Of a stretch of DNA of 64,000 nucleotides, positions 49,830 to 59,037 are shown in pieces. This DNA is from Chersky-806 sp036502405 (lineage in GTDB: Bacteria; Actinomycetota; Acidimicrobiia; IMCC26256; JAENVU01). How positions within the stretch are numbered: position 1 is the first letter of the stretch; each line of letters begins with the position of its first letter. A program made the translations under genes and the position numbers. The stretch lies in the NCBI GenBank assembly GCA_036502405.1, contig DASXYP010000065.1, positions 34,159 through 98,158 of the forward strand. The letters run 5' to 3'. The notes under the pieces are model-generated. The model saw only the letters and a program-made list of their open reading frames with translations. It was not told the origin of the DNA and ran no database searches.

Positions 49830-50879
49830 GTGCGAAAGCTCTTCTCGGTGCTGACGCTCATCAGCGTCGGTCTCGCGGGATTCGCGTTGGTGGCCGGTCC
49901 GGCGGGTGCCGCGACCAGCATCACCTCACCGACGGGAAACCCCTACGCGGTTGCGGGGATCTCGGGCACCCCGCAATCGTTCACGATCACCGCGTCCGGC
50001 TTCCCGCCGAGCACCAGCGTGTTCGTCGAGCAATGTGACGGGGTCAGCCCGTCCGCGCAGGGCTGGTCGCCGACGGCCGACTGCGACAACCTCACGTCTC
50101 CGGCGCCGGTGATCACGACGGCGGGCGGCGTGGCGACCTTCACGAAGGACGACCCGAACCACGGGTTCACCCCCTTCAAGGGCGCGGGTCCGGGTGGCCT
50201 GTTCAACTGCCTCGCGCAGAACGACGCGGCGACCAACAACGGCGTGCCCGACTACAAGAACTGCTCGCTGCGGGTGTCGACCAACAACGCGACCATCACG
50301 GGTGACCAGGTGTTCCTGAACCTGCTCCTGCCCGCGAGTGGTGCCGCTCCGGTCGAGACCTGCCGCCTCTCCGGCACCTGGTCGGCCAAGACCGGTCTCA
50401 CCAACACGGCGCCGGCGAAGCCCAAGGGCAACCCGGCCAAGGGTGACGGGACCGTCGGTGCCGGCGCGGGTGGCTCGTGCGCCCAGACGGTGACCACGAA
50501 GTTCCCGATCACCACGGGCACGGTGAAGATCAAGGCGAAGATCGTCAAGGGTGCGGTGTGCACGTCCGCGCTGACGATGCCGACTGACGGTCCGATGACT
50601 TTCACGGTCAAGTGGCAGGGCATCAACCCGAAGAACGGCAAGCTGTCGACGGTCGGCAAGAGCGCCGTCACGGTGGCTTCGTTCAGCTCCACGACGCTCC
50701 CGAACGTCACCTACACGGCGACGGGGCCGACGACGGGCATCTTCCAGGGCAAGACCGCGCACCTGAACCTGGTGCTGGACCAGAGCCAGCTGACCCTGAA
50801 CTCGCAGTGCAACGGGTCCGGGTTCAAGACGGTGAGCTTCACCGGTGCCGTGTCCCCTTCGACCATCCAGTTCAGCTAG
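49830..50879 (+). CDS. Secreted protein with neocarzinostatin-like domain and unique C-terminal domain
   Basis: A 349-residue exported protein. The signal peptide ends near GPAGAAT. The shared domain covers residues 28-170 (SVFVEQCDG, WSPTADCD, DPNHGFTPFKG, FNC, TGDQVFLNLLLP). The C-terminal 170 residues are a beta-rich domain with four Cys (ETCRLSGTWSAKTGL, GSCAQTV, VCTSALTM, SQCNGSGF), not recognised. GTG at 49830 follows TAGGAGG. The PstS-like gene starts 57 bases after its stop, so the pair is probably one transcript. Confidence 0.82.
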   Translation: MRKLFSVLTLISVGLAGFALVAGPAGAATSITSPTGNPYAVAGISGTPQSFTITASGFPPSTSVFVEQCDGVSPSAQGWSPTADCDNLTSPAPVITTAGGVATFTKDDPNHGFTPFKGAGPGGLFNCLAQNDAATNNGVPDYKNCSLRVSTNNATITGDQVFLNLLLPASGAAPVETCRLSGTWSAKTGLTNTAPAKPKGNPAKGDGTVGAGAGGSCAQTVTTKFPITTGTVKIKAKIVKGAVCTSALTMPTDGPMTFTVKWQGINPKNGKLSTVGKSAVTVASFSSTTLPNVTYTATGPTTGIFQGKTAHLNLVLDQSQLTLNSQCNGSGFKTVSFTGAVSPSTIQFS

Positions 50880-50936
50880 CCCGACCGGGCCGGCGAGACC
50901 ATCCGTGAGCTACTCAGACCAATGGAGGAACACACA

Positions 50937-52310
50937 GTGAAGAAGTTGTGGAAGTGGGGCGGAGTGATCGGAGTCGCAGCAGTCGCCGCGACGACGATCG
51001 CCGCGCCTCTCGCTTCGGCGGCACCAGCGGGTTACGGGTTCGACAACTCGCCCCACATCATCGTGGGTGCGGGGTCGGACACCACCTACCGGGCGCAGCT
51101 CAGCCTCTCGGACCTGTACGACTACTCGGTCGGTTGCACCACGACGACCGCGGTGGGTCCGTCGCTCGGACAGTGCATCGCGGGCTCGGACACCAACGCG
51201 CTCGGGAACCACGAGCACGACACGGTGGCCCAGGCCAACCCGAACGGATCGGGCGCGGGCATCGCCTCGTTGAACGGCTTCCTGAACGGCCAGAGCAACG
51301 TGACGTACCCCGGAACGGCCAACCCGGTCCCCGGCTACCTCGGCTCGACGGCCACGGGTCCGAACGCGGACTTCGCCCGCTCGTCCCGCGGTCCGAAGAC
51401 CTCGGGCGGCAGCGTGATCGGCGGCGGCAGCGAGCTCGCGGTCGACACGTTCTGGGGCTTCGCCCAGGACGGCGTCGAGGTCTCGGTGTTCGACGCCCGC
51501 GGCGCTCAGCTGCAGTCGGCGGGCTTCAACGGCTTCACGCCGGCCCAGATCGTGCAGATCTACAGCCAGGCTGCCATCGGCAACCTGACCTGGCACGACC
51601 TGTACCCGAGCCTCATCGCCGCGGGAAGCGCGACCGACGGTCCGGTCGTCCCGTGGGGCATGAACTCCAGCTCGGGCACGTACGCGACGTTCAACTCGTA
51701 CGTCGCGAGTGCCGGCTCGGCGCCGGGCTTCGACGTCGACGTGCACGGCCGGAAGCTGGCCAACAACACGTTCCCGTTCGAGAACGACATCAAGCCGCTC
51801 TTGAACAACGCGCCGCTCAGCACCAGCCGGACGTCGGTTGACAACCCGGCGAACTGGGTGTGGTTCGGCTCGTTCGGCGTGTTCTCGGCCTTCCCGTTCA
51901 CGTCGTCCGCGGCGATCAGCGGGACCCAGCACACGGCGTTCGCCGCCGCCATCAACGGGGTGCTCCCGTCGACCAGCAAGATCGGGCTCAACACCTACCC
52001 GATCGGTCGCACGCTGTACCACGTGACCCGCAAGCAGGACGCCGACATCTCGGCCGGCAACGGTCCGACGATCGGTGCCACGCACGACCTGAACGTCACT
52101 GGCGCCGCTTCCGGTGTCGGCGGTGCGGTTCGGGAGTTCACCCGCTGGCTGTGCCGTCCCGGCACCGCGCAGCACTCGGTGGACACGTTCACCGGCGCCA
52201 ACCTGTTCTCGGAGATCACCTCCGCGATCAACAGCGCCGGGTTCACCACGGTGCCGGCCGCGCTCCGTTACACGAGCGACGGCGGGAGCCGCTGCCAGAT
52301 CATCTCGTAG
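50937..52310 (+). CDS. Secreted PstS-like solute-binding protein
   Basis: A 457-residue exported protein with no lipobox and no C-terminal anchor. IIVGAGSDTTYRAQL, GGGSELAVDTFWG, FTPAQIVQIYSQAAIGNLTWHDLYP and VPWGMNSSSGTYATFNSYV follow the PstS order (N-terminal strand, hinge, helix, second lobe), but the phosphate contacts are altered. It may be a scavenging or decoy binding protein released to the wall or medium. GTG at 50937 has GGAGGA eight bases upstream and is preferred over the ATG at 50922. A strong hairpin follows. Confidence 0.78.
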   Translation: MKKLWKWGGVIGVAAVAATTIAAPLASAAPAGYGFDNSPHIIVGAGSDTTYRAQLSLSDLYDYSVGCTTTTAVGPSLGQCIAGSDTNALGNHEHDTVAQANPNGSGAGIASLNGFLNGQSNVTYPGTANPVPGYLGSTATGPNADFARSSRGPKTSGGSVIGGGSELAVDTFWGFAQDGVEVSVFDARGAQLQSAGFNGFTPAQIVQIYSQAAIGNLTWHDLYPSLIAAGSATDGPVVPWGMNSSSGTYATFNSYVASAGSAPGFDVDVHGRKLANNTFPFENDIKPLLNNAPLSTSRTSVDNPANWVWFGSFGVFSAFPFTSSAAISGTQHTAFAAAINGVLPSTSKIGLNTYPIGRTLYHVTRKQDADISAGNGPTIGATHDLNVTGAASGVGGAVREFTRWLCRPGTAQHSVDTFTGANLFSEITSAINSAGFTTVPAALRYTSDGGSRCQIIS

Positions 52311-52338
52311 CTCCGGCCACGAGCAGCTTGACCGTGTG

Positions 52339-52370
52339 ACGAGGGGCGGCCCGTGCGGACCGCCCCTCGT
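52339..52370 (+). terminator. Hairpin terminator after the PstS-like gene
   Basis: Perfect 11-bp stem ACGAGGGGCGG (52339-52349) with CCGCCCCTCGT (52360-52370), 10-base loop, 28 bases after the stop codon. No strong U tract beyond TTGCTGT. Confidence 0.75.
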
Positions 52371-52457
52371 TGCTGTCCCGGGTCGTTGCTGTCCCAGCCC
52401 CGTGTGATCCTGAGTCCGCACGCCGAGCGGACCCGAGGACAGAGGGAGGAAGTGCAG

Positions 52458-52673
52458 ATGGCGAACCCGGAAGCGCTGCGGATCGACTGCGACGAGTGCG
52501 CGATGCAGCACACCGCGGCCTGTGCCGACTGCGTCGTGAGCTTCATCGTCGACCGGGAGCCCGGAGCGGCGATCGTGTTCGACGTCGCCGAGGCGCGTGC
52601 GCTCCGCAACCTGTCGTCGGCCGGGTTGGTGCCCGGCCTGCGCCACCGGGCCCGCATCGCGGACGCGGGCTAG
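52458..52673 (+). CDS. Small Cys-rich protein
   Basis: ATG at 52458, after GAGGGAGGAAG, gives 71 residues. Five Cys lie in the first half (DCDECAMQHTAACADCVVSF), possibly a metal site, then a hydrophilic helical half (VAEARALRNLSSAGLVPGL). It ends right where the convergent amidohydrolase gene ends. Function unknown. Confidence 0.65.
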   Translation: MANPEALRIDCDECAMQHTAACADCVVSFIVDREPGAAIVFDVAEARALRNLSSAGLVPGLRHRARIADAG

Positions 52674-53864
52674 CTAGCTGGGCACCTCGCGCCGCAGGGC
52701 CGCCACGGTGCTCTGCTCACGGGTGCGGTGCTGGAACGGGTCGAACTGGTAGATCCGCATCGCGTTCTCGTGGGTCAGCTTGTTGACGACCGCGTCGTCG
52801 ACGCCCGCCATCTGCTTGGCCACGGACTCGGGGGAGTGCGGCCACTCCGAGTCGGAGTGCGGGTAGTCGCACTCCCACGTGATGTTGTCCACGCCGATCG
52901 CGTCGCGCAGGTCCACCCCGGAGCGGTCGCTGATGAAGCAGAACGAGAAGTGGTCCCGGGCCACCTGGCTCGGCAGGGTGTCGCCGAAGTCCTGGTGGGT
53001 CCAGAAGCGGTGCTGCTGGTACACGTAGTCGATCCGCTCGAGCCAGTACGCGATCCACCCGGTGCCGCCCTCGCTCAGCGCGAACTGCAGGTTCGGGAAC
53101 TTGCGCAGCACCGGGCTCCACAGCAGGTCGGTCGCCGCCTGCATCGTGTTGAGCGGGGTGAGGGTGATCATCACGTCGATCGGCGCGCCGGGCGCGATCT
53201 CGATCTGGGTCGAGCTCGACCCGATGTGCAGGCAGATGACCGTGCCCTCGTCCTCACAGGCCTGGAAGAACGGGTCCCAGTGCTCGCCGAAGATGTGGGG
53301 CCAGCCGAGCTTGTAGGGGTTCTCGGAGAACGTGACGGCGTGGCAGCCCTTCTTGGCGACCCGGCGCACCTCGTCGGCCATCAGCTGCGGATCCCAGATC
53401 GGCGGGATCGACAGGGGGAGGAAGCGACCGGGGTACGTGCCGCACCACTCGTCGATGTGCCAGTCGTTGTAGGCCTGCAGCATGTGCAGGCCCATGTCCA
53501 GGTCCTTGGACCGGCTGAAGAGCTGGCCGCAGAACTGCACGAAGCTGGGGAAGCACATCGACCCGAGGACGCCGTTGCGGTTCATGTCGACGACCCGCTC
53601 GTGGATGTCCCAGCAGCCCTTGCGCATCATGTCGAAGGAGGTCGGCTCGATGTTGTACTCCTCGGGCGGCCGGCCCGCGACGGCGTTCAGCCCGATGTTC
53701 GGGATCGTGTTGCCGTCGTACTCCCACACGTCGATGCCGTCGCGATGGACGCTCTTCGGCGCGAACTCCTTCCACTTGTCGGGAAGGTGGTTGTCGAACA
53801 ACGTCGGCGGCTCCACGACGTGATCGTCCACGCTGACGAGGATGAGGTCTTCCGGCTGCACCAC
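52674..53864 (-). CDS. Amidohydrolase-2 family metal-dependent hydrolase
   Basis: A 396-residue TIM-barrel protein of the amidohydrolase-2 (ACMSD/decarboxylase-like) family. DDHVVEPP near the N-terminus stands where DxHxxE metal ligands occur, CLHIGSSS has the barrel His and WECDYPHSDSEWP supplies the conserved Asp/His pair. Homologs are frequent in actinobacterial and Acidimicrobiia lipid or aromatic degradation clusters. The P450 gene lies nearby on the same strand. Substrate unknown. Confidence 0.88.
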   Translation of the reverse strand: MVQPEDLILVSVDDHVVEPPTLFDNHLPDKWKEFAPKSVHRDGIDVWEYDGNTIPNIGLNAVAGRPPEEYNIEPTSFDMMRKGCWDIHERVVDMNRNGVLGSMCFPSFVQFCGQLFSRSKDLDMGLHMLQAYNDWHIDEWCGTYPGRFLPLSIPPIWDPQLMADEVRRVAKKGCHAVTFSENPYKLGWPHIFGEHWDPFFQACEDEGTVICLHIGSSSTQIEIAPGAPIDVMITLTPLNTMQAATDLLWSPVLRKFPNLQFALSEGGTGWIAYWLERIDYVYQQHRFWTHQDFGDTLPSQVARDHFSFCFISDRSGVDLRDAIGVDNITWECDYPHSDSEWPHSPESVAKQMAGVDDAVVNKLTHENAMRIYQFDPFQHRTREQSTVAALRREVPS

Positions 53865-53950
53865 GTACCCCCCGGGTCGTTTGCTGACGCCGGTGTCACC
53901 TTATCTTTTTCCCGAGCGGCCCTGGCGGGGGCTGCGCCGCGGAGTCCGGG

Positions 53951-54154
53951 TCAGTCGTCCTTGACGGCGACGGCGTTGGGGGTGACGTTCATCTTCGGGG
54001 TGTACTCCTCGGCCTCGACCACGCGGGCCACGCCGGGGAACCGGGCCGTCAGCTGGGCCACGCACTCGGGGCACGGGCCCGCGAACCGCAGCTGCGCCGG
54101 CTGCCCGCAGCGCATGCAGGTCGTGTCGATCGGCTCGAACTGCGTCGTCGTCAC
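53951..54154 (-). CDS. Small zinc-ribbon protein
   Basis: GTG at 54154 gives 67 residues with CMRCGQ and CPECVA, a compact zinc ribbon, then VEAEEYTPKMNVTPNAVAVKDD. It lies between the P450 and amidohydrolase genes on the same strand, and may be co-transcribed. Role unknown. Confidence 0.65.
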   Translation of the reverse strand: MTTTQFEPIDTTCMRCGQPAQLRFAGPCPECVAQLTARFPGVARVVEAEEYTPKMNVTPNAVAVKDD

Positions 54155-54244
54155 CGGCGTGCGCCTCCTGGTGGTCGCGGCTGCGGTCGGGCCCGGGCTG
54201 GGCACCGTAGGACGCGCCGCCCGCGGGGGCGCGGATGGCCCGGC

Positions 54245-55507
54245 TCAACCCCAGACGACGGGAAGGCGGTCCGGGTTCCGGAACGTCATGCCGGTGATGA
54301 ACGGCGCGGGCTCCGACGGGTCGAGGCGCAGGTCCGGCAGCCGGTCGAGGAGTCGATCGAGGACGATGCGCGTCTCCATCCGGGCCAGGTGCATGCCCAG
54401 GCACATATGAGGCCCGAACGCGAACGCGAGGTGCTGGCGCTGGGTTCGGAAGATGTCGAAGCGCTCGGGGTCGGTCCAGTACTTCTCGTCGTGGTTGGCC
54501 GAGCCCATGTTGATGACGACCATGGATCCCGCCGGGATCGGCATGCCCTCGACCTCGGTGTCGCGGGTCGCGGTGCGGATGATCGTGAGCAGCGGCGGCT
54601 CCCAGCGCAGCCCCTCCTCGATCGCCTGCGGGATCAACGACCGGTCGTGGCGCACCGCGTCGAGCTGCGCGGGGTCGTTGAGCAGGCCGAAGAGCAGGTT
54701 GCCCGACGAGCGGTAGGTCGTCTCCGCGCCGGCCGGGAGCAGCAGGCGGAGGAACGCGAAGATCTCGTCGTCGGTGAGGTGCTGCCCGTCGAGCTCGGCC
54801 TGCGCGAGCGTGCTCATGAGGTCGTCGGCGGGCGATTCGCGACGGTCGGCGAGGATCGCGCCGAGGTAGTCGCCGAGTGCCTGCGACGCGGCGAGGCCGC
54901 GGTCCATGTCGAACCCGACGCTGATCAGCTCGACGGCGAGCCGGTGGAAGTGCTCCATCTCGGAGTTGGGGAGACCGAGCAGGCGCGCGATGACGCGCAC
55001 GGGGAAGGGGAACGTGAGCTCCCGCACCAGCTCGGCGTGGCCGCGGTCGATGAACGCGTCGATGTGCTCGTCGACGATCGGCGTGATCGCCTCGACCTCC
55101 CAGCGCTCCATCGTCTTGCGGCTGAACGCCTGCTGCACGATGCCGCGGTAGGTGTGGTGCTCGGGCTCGTCCATCTCCAGGATCGTGTGGCCCATCACCT
55201 GGCCCATGACGTCCTCGTAGCCCTTCGAGGAGAAGACCTCGCCATCACGCAGGACCGCCTGCACCGCGTCGAACGTGAACGCGGTGTAGACGTCGGGGAT
55301 CTCACCGAGCAGGTCGGGATCGATGAAGGCGGCCTGGTCCTCGCCCTCGACCTCCAGACCGGCCATCGCCCGCACGTCCTCCCGGATCAGCGGTGCGGTG
55401 GCCCGGGCCAGCTTGAACATCGGATAGGGGTCCTCGACGACGCCGATGCCGGCGCTGCGGTTGAACTCCTCGAACGGGTCGTACTCGGTGGGCTCGACGG
55501 TGCTCAT
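54245..55507 (-). CDS. Cytochrome P450
   Basis: A 420-residue soluble bacterial P450. The I-helix is PAGAETTYRS, the K-helix ExxR is EEGLRWEP and the heme loop is FAFGPHMCLGMH (proximal Cys near residue 369). It is full length and resembles CYP families that hydroxylate sterols, fatty acids or terpenoids in Actinobacteria. ATG at 55507. It needs a ferredoxin or reductase, not visible in this window. Confidence 0.95.
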   Translation of the reverse strand: MSTVEPTEYDPFEEFNRSAGIGVVEDPYPMFKLARATAPLIREDVRAMAGLEVEGEDQAAFIDPDLLGEIPDVYTAFTFDAVQAVLRDGEVFSSKGYEDVMGQVMGHTILEMDEPEHHTYRGIVQQAFSRKTMERWEVEAITPIVDEHIDAFIDRGHAELVRELTFPFPVRVIARLLGLPNSEMEHFHRLAVELISVGFDMDRGLAASQALGDYLGAILADRRESPADDLMSTLAQAELDGQHLTDDEIFAFLRLLLPAGAETTYRSSGNLLFGLLNDPAQLDAVRHDRSLIPQAIEEGLRWEPPLLTIIRTATRDTEVEGMPIPAGSMVVINMGSANHDEKYWTDPERFDIFRTQRQHLAFAFGPHMCLGMHLARMETRIVLDRLLDRLPDLRLDPSEPAPFITGMTFRNPDRLPVVWG

Positions 55508-55605
55508 CGCGATCCTCCAGACGTGCAACGATCAGGCGCGCCGACCTGACGATAGCGTCAGATCCGAACGCGGCTCACGAGCGGCAGCCGAGGGGAGCGA
55601 GGGAG

Positions 55606-56124
55606 ATGACGAACGACGGCGTCAACGCGGGGCTGCTGATCCTGCGGGTGATGGTGGGGATCGTGATGATCGCCCACGGCTACAACCACATCTTCCGGGG
55701 CGGGAGGATCAAGGGCACCGCCGGGTGGTTCGAGAGCCTCGGCATGAAGCCGGGGGTCCTGCACGCGTGGCTCGCGAGCCTGACCGAGCTGGGCGCCGGC
55801 CTCCTCTTGATCGCCGGGCTGCTGACGCCGCTCGCGGCGGCGGGGGTCGTCGGCGTGATGCTCGTGGCCCTGATCACCAACCACCTCAAGAACGGCTTCT
55901 TCATCTTCCGGCCCGGCGAGGGCTACGAGTACGTGCTCACCCTCTGCATGGTCGGGCTCGCGATCGGGGCGATCGGCGCGGGCGAGTGGTCCGTCGACAA
56001 CGCGATCGACCTCGGCTGGATCGGCTGGACCGGGCTCCTCGTCGCCGCGATCGCCGGCGGTGGCGGTGCTGCGGTCCTCCTGGCGCTGTTCTGGCGCCCG
56101 GCCAAGCCCGACGCCGCCGCGTGA
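55606..56124 (+). CDS. DoxX-family membrane protein
   Basis: A 172-residue protein with four to five membrane helices. The first helix reads LLILRVMVGIVMIAHGYNHIF, with the RxxxGxxxxxHG pattern of DoxX; TELGAGLLLIAGLLTPLAA and YVLTLCMVGLAIG follow the family. It is divergent from the P450 gene with a 98-bp gap. DoxX proteins are quinone-related or redox-stress membrane proteins. Confidence 0.85.
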   Translation: MTNDGVNAGLLILRVMVGIVMIAHGYNHIFRGGRIKGTAGWFESLGMKPGVLHAWLASLTELGAGLLLIAGLLTPLAAAGVVGVMLVALITNHLKNGFFIFRPGEGYEYVLTLCMVGLAIGAIGAGEWSVDNAIDLGWIGWTGLLVAAIAGGGGAAVLLALFWRPAKPDAAA

Positions 56125-56188
56125 CGAAGTCCCCTTCTTGCGTTGCTCGAGCCGCGTGGCGCGGCTCGACCGACGCACGTCGGGGCGT

Positions 56189-57163
56189 CTACGGCTTCCG
56201 CGTCGCCGGGGCGGTGACGTGGTGGAGCGGGGCGTGGACGCCCTCGCTGACCGTGAAGTAGCCGCGGTCGTCGGGTTGGAAGCCGAGCGCCTCGCCTTGC
56301 GGCTCGAGCGGGATGGGCCCTTGGCACGGCTTCGAGCCGAGCGCCGTCATGACGGTCTGCTTCGGCCCGAGGTGCCAGAGGCGCACGCTGCCGTAGGTGC
56401 GCAACCCGATCGCCTTGCCGTCCCGCGAGATGTCGCCGGCAGTGACCGCGAACGCGACCGGCCCGAACGGCAGCCGGACCTCTCCGGCCTTCGTGAGCAC
56501 GGTCGTGCTCCCGGCGGCGAGGCCGGCCGGCGCGCGGTAGACCGCGGCCGGGCCGCCGGTGGTCAGGTGCTTGACGACGATGTAGATCTCGCCCGAGCGC
56601 GGGTCGACCATCAGCGCCTCGGCATCGTGCGCGCCGTCCGGATACGTCAGCGTGAGCGCGTCGACGCCGACGATCGGATGCGTGCCCCCGTCGGCGACGA
56701 CCTTCGGCTCGCGCGCGCGGTAGACGACGACATGGGGGCGCACCGCGCCGTTGTCCCCGATGTCGGCCGCGTAGAGGTACGGCGCCTTCGCGACGGGGCC
56801 GGGTCCGAGAGCGACGTCCTCCCAGTCGATCGCGCTCGCGCCCTCGAAGGGGTAGATCCCCTGCAGCGCCCCGTCCGGCGCGACCGCGAACAGACGGGCC
56901 GTGTCGCCCGAGTCGTTGTTGATCCAGAGCGTCCCCGGGTTCTTCGCGCTGACCGCGATCCCCGAGGACTCGTCCAGCTCGGCGCTCTGCAGCGTGCCCG
57001 ACGTCGACGGGTCGAGCCGGTGCCGGCACGCAGCCTGCACGATCGGCGACGGCGTCTCGCCGGCCGCCGGCTTGGTCCGGGGTGAGCTGTCACAACCCGC
57101 GGCGAAGGTCACGAGCGCGACGGCCATGGCGCACGCCGGTGCACGCAGGCTCCGGAGGATCAC
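56189..57163 (-). CDS. Lipoprotein with predicted beta-propeller fold
   Basis: A 324-residue lipoprotein. Lipobox TFAAGC, then a repetitive beta pattern: ELDESSGIAVSAKNPGTLWINNDSGD, IDWEDVALGP, LYAADIGDNGAVRP, DAEALMVDPRSGEIYIV. These resemble SdiA-regulated or esterase-like phytase propellers that bind Ca2+. The GTG start overlaps the ETF stop by four bases, so it follows the ETF gene in one transcript. Function unknown. Confidence 0.72.
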   Translation of the reverse strand: MILRSLRAPACAMAVALVTFAAGCDSSPRTKPAAGETPSPIVQAACRHRLDPSTSGTLQSAELDESSGIAVSAKNPGTLWINNDSGDTARLFAVAPDGALQGIYPFEGASAIDWEDVALGPGPVAKAPYLYAADIGDNGAVRPHVVVYRAREPKVVADGGTHPIVGVDALTLTYPDGAHDAEALMVDPRSGEIYIVVKHLTTGGPAAVYRAPAGLAAGSTTVLTKAGEVRLPFGPVAFAVTAGDISRDGKAIGLRTYGSVRLWHLGPKQTVMTALGSKPCQGPIPLEPQGEALGFQPDDRGYFTVSEGVHAPLHHVTAPATRKP

Positions 57164-58959
57164 GTCGAGAGGGGAACGGACTCGATCTCGCGTTGCAGGA
57201 GCGGGAGCACCTCGCGCCAGTCGCCCACGATCCCGACGTCCGCGGCATCGAACACGAGAGCCTCCGGGTTCGTGTTGATCGCGAGCACCGAGCGCGCGGC
57301 GCGCACCCCGACCATGTGGTTGTACTTGCCGCTCGCACCGAGCACCACATAGAGGCGGGGCGCGATGCTCCGACCCGTGATGCCGACCTGGCGTGCTCGC
57401 GGGAGCCATCCGCGGTCGGTGACCTTGCGGGTCGCGGCGAGCTCGGCGCCGAGGAGCACACGCATCGGTTCGAGCGCCGCGTACTCCTCGGGCGCGACGC
57501 CCTGACCCACTCCGATGACGACCGTGGCCTCGGCGAGGACGTCGAGGTCGTCGTCACGGGTGCGGGCCCGGATCTCGACGCGGTGGCGTGGTTCGATCGC
57601 CAGTGCCCCGAGCTCGGCCCGATGGTCGCGGGGATGCAGCTCGGGGAGCATTCCCGCACGCACCGTCGCCATCTGGGTCGGCGAGTCGGCATGGATGGCG
57701 GCGACGAGCCGGCCGCCGAACGCCGGCTTCCACGCGAGCAGACGGTCACCGTCGAGCTCGAAGCCGACCGCGTCCCCGGTGAGCCCCGCGCCGACGGTGG
57801 CCGCGGTGCGGCTCGCGACCTCGCGCCCCCACGCGGTGCTCGGTGCGAGCAGCGCCCACGGGGTGGTCGCCCGCACCCACGCGATCGCGCCCCGGGCGAC
57901 GTCCTCCTCCGGGACGGCCCCGCCCGAGGCGTCGGGGGAGCGCAGCTCGAGCGCGACGTCCGCGCCCCAGCGCCCGAGCTGGTCCAGGTCCGGTGGCTCG
58001 GTGCAGAGCGCGACGACGCGCCCGCCGAGCCCGGCCGCGGCACCGAGGAGCTCGCGGGTCACCGCGAGCCGGTCGGGTTCCACCAGGACTCCGGTCGTCC
58101 GCCCCGGGTCGGGGTCCTCGGGCGGGACCGTGCCCAGGTCCTGCGCGTGGTCGAGGGCCGGGTCGAGCGCGCCACGCGCGGCGAGGATCTCGATCGCGCG
58201 ACGGACCTGCTCGTCGAGCGGCGCGTCGGGCACCACGTGGCGGAGCCGCTCGGACTCGATCACCCGCACGCGCCCGACGCGGGTGGGGCTGGCCGCCTCG
58301 CCCCAGGGCCCGGCGCCCAGGTCCGTGGCGGAACGGGCGCGGATCAGCTCGGCCGGGACCTCGGCGCGGCCCTCCGGCTCGACCTTGCACGGGTCGATCA
58401 GCCGCTCGGCGGTCGAGAGCACCGCGGGTAGGGTGACGCGGGCCTGGACCCAACCGTCGTCGTGCTCGCAGCGCAGGTCGAGGGTGCGGTCCGACAGCGC
58501 CAGGTGGCGGACGCCGGTCGCGAACGGCAGGTCGAGCAGCTCGGCGATCTCGGGGCCGACCTGCCCGGTGTCGGCGTCGACCGAGTTGCGTCCGGCGAGC
58601 ACGACGTCGAACGGGCCCTCGGCCCGGAGCGCAGCCGCGAGCGCGGTCGCGGTGGCCAGTGTGTCCGAGCCCGCGAAGGCCGGATCGCTGACGAGCACGC
58701 CGCGGGTGTCGACCCGGCGTTCGAGCCCCCATGCGATCGCCTCGCGCAGGACGTCCTCCGCCGGAGGCGGGCCGAGCGTGATGACGCAGACCGAGCCGCC
58801 GTGCTCCTGGGCGAGGGCGACCGCCTGCGCGACCGCGCGCCGGCAGTAGGCGTTCATCTCGAGCTCGAGGCCGTCGCGCACCAGGCGCCCGTCGTCCCCG
58901 AGGGCCATGGCCTCGAACATCGGGATCTGCTTGACGAGCGCCGCGATCGCGAGGGCCAT
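57160..58959 (-). CDS. Fused electron-transfer flavoprotein, beta and alpha subunits in one chain
   Basis: A 599-residue protein. Residues 1-250 are ETF-beta (MALAIAALVKQIP, VVLAGRNSVDADTGQVGPEIAELL). Residues 290-599 are ETF-alpha (LLAPSTAWGREVASRTAATVGAGLTGD; the FAD domain VIGVGQGVAPEEY, ELAATRKVTDRGW, RQVGITG, VLGASGKYNHMVGV, NTNPEA). It shuttles electrons from acyl-CoA dehydrogenases. In most bacteria EtfB and EtfA are separate genes. Divergent from a thiolase gene, 78 bp away. Confidence 0.92.
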   Translation of the reverse strand: MALAIAALVKQIPMFEAMALGDDGRLVRDGLELEMNAYCRRAVAQAVALAQEHGGSVCVITLGPPPAEDVLREAIAWGLERRVDTRGVLVSDPAFAGSDTLATATALAAALRAEGPFDVVLAGRNSVDADTGQVGPEIAELLDLPFATGVRHLALSDRTLDLRCEHDDGWVQARVTLPAVLSTAERLIDPCKVEPEGRAEVPAELIRARSATDLGAGPWGEAASPTRVGRVRVIESERLRHVVPDAPLDEQVRRAIEILAARGALDPALDHAQDLGTVPPEDPDPGRTTGVLVEPDRLAVTRELLGAAAGLGGRVVALCTEPPDLDQLGRWGADVALELRSPDASGGAVPEEDVARGAIAWVRATTPWALLAPSTAWGREVASRTAATVGAGLTGDAVGFELDGDRLLAWKPAFGGRLVAAIHADSPTQMATVRAGMLPELHPRDHRAELGALAIEPRHRVEIRARTRDDDLDVLAEATVVIGVGQGVAPEEYAALEPMRVLLGAELAATRKVTDRGWLPRARQVGITGRSIAPRLYVVLGASGKYNHMVGVRAARSVLAINTNPEALVFDAADVGIVGDWREVLPLLQREIESVPLST

Positions 58960-59037
58960 GACGACGCCGAGCCTACCGTGGCCCCGCCGTTCCCTGACTA
59001 CTGTGTCAGGTTGCCGCGACCCTCTGGAGAGCACCCA

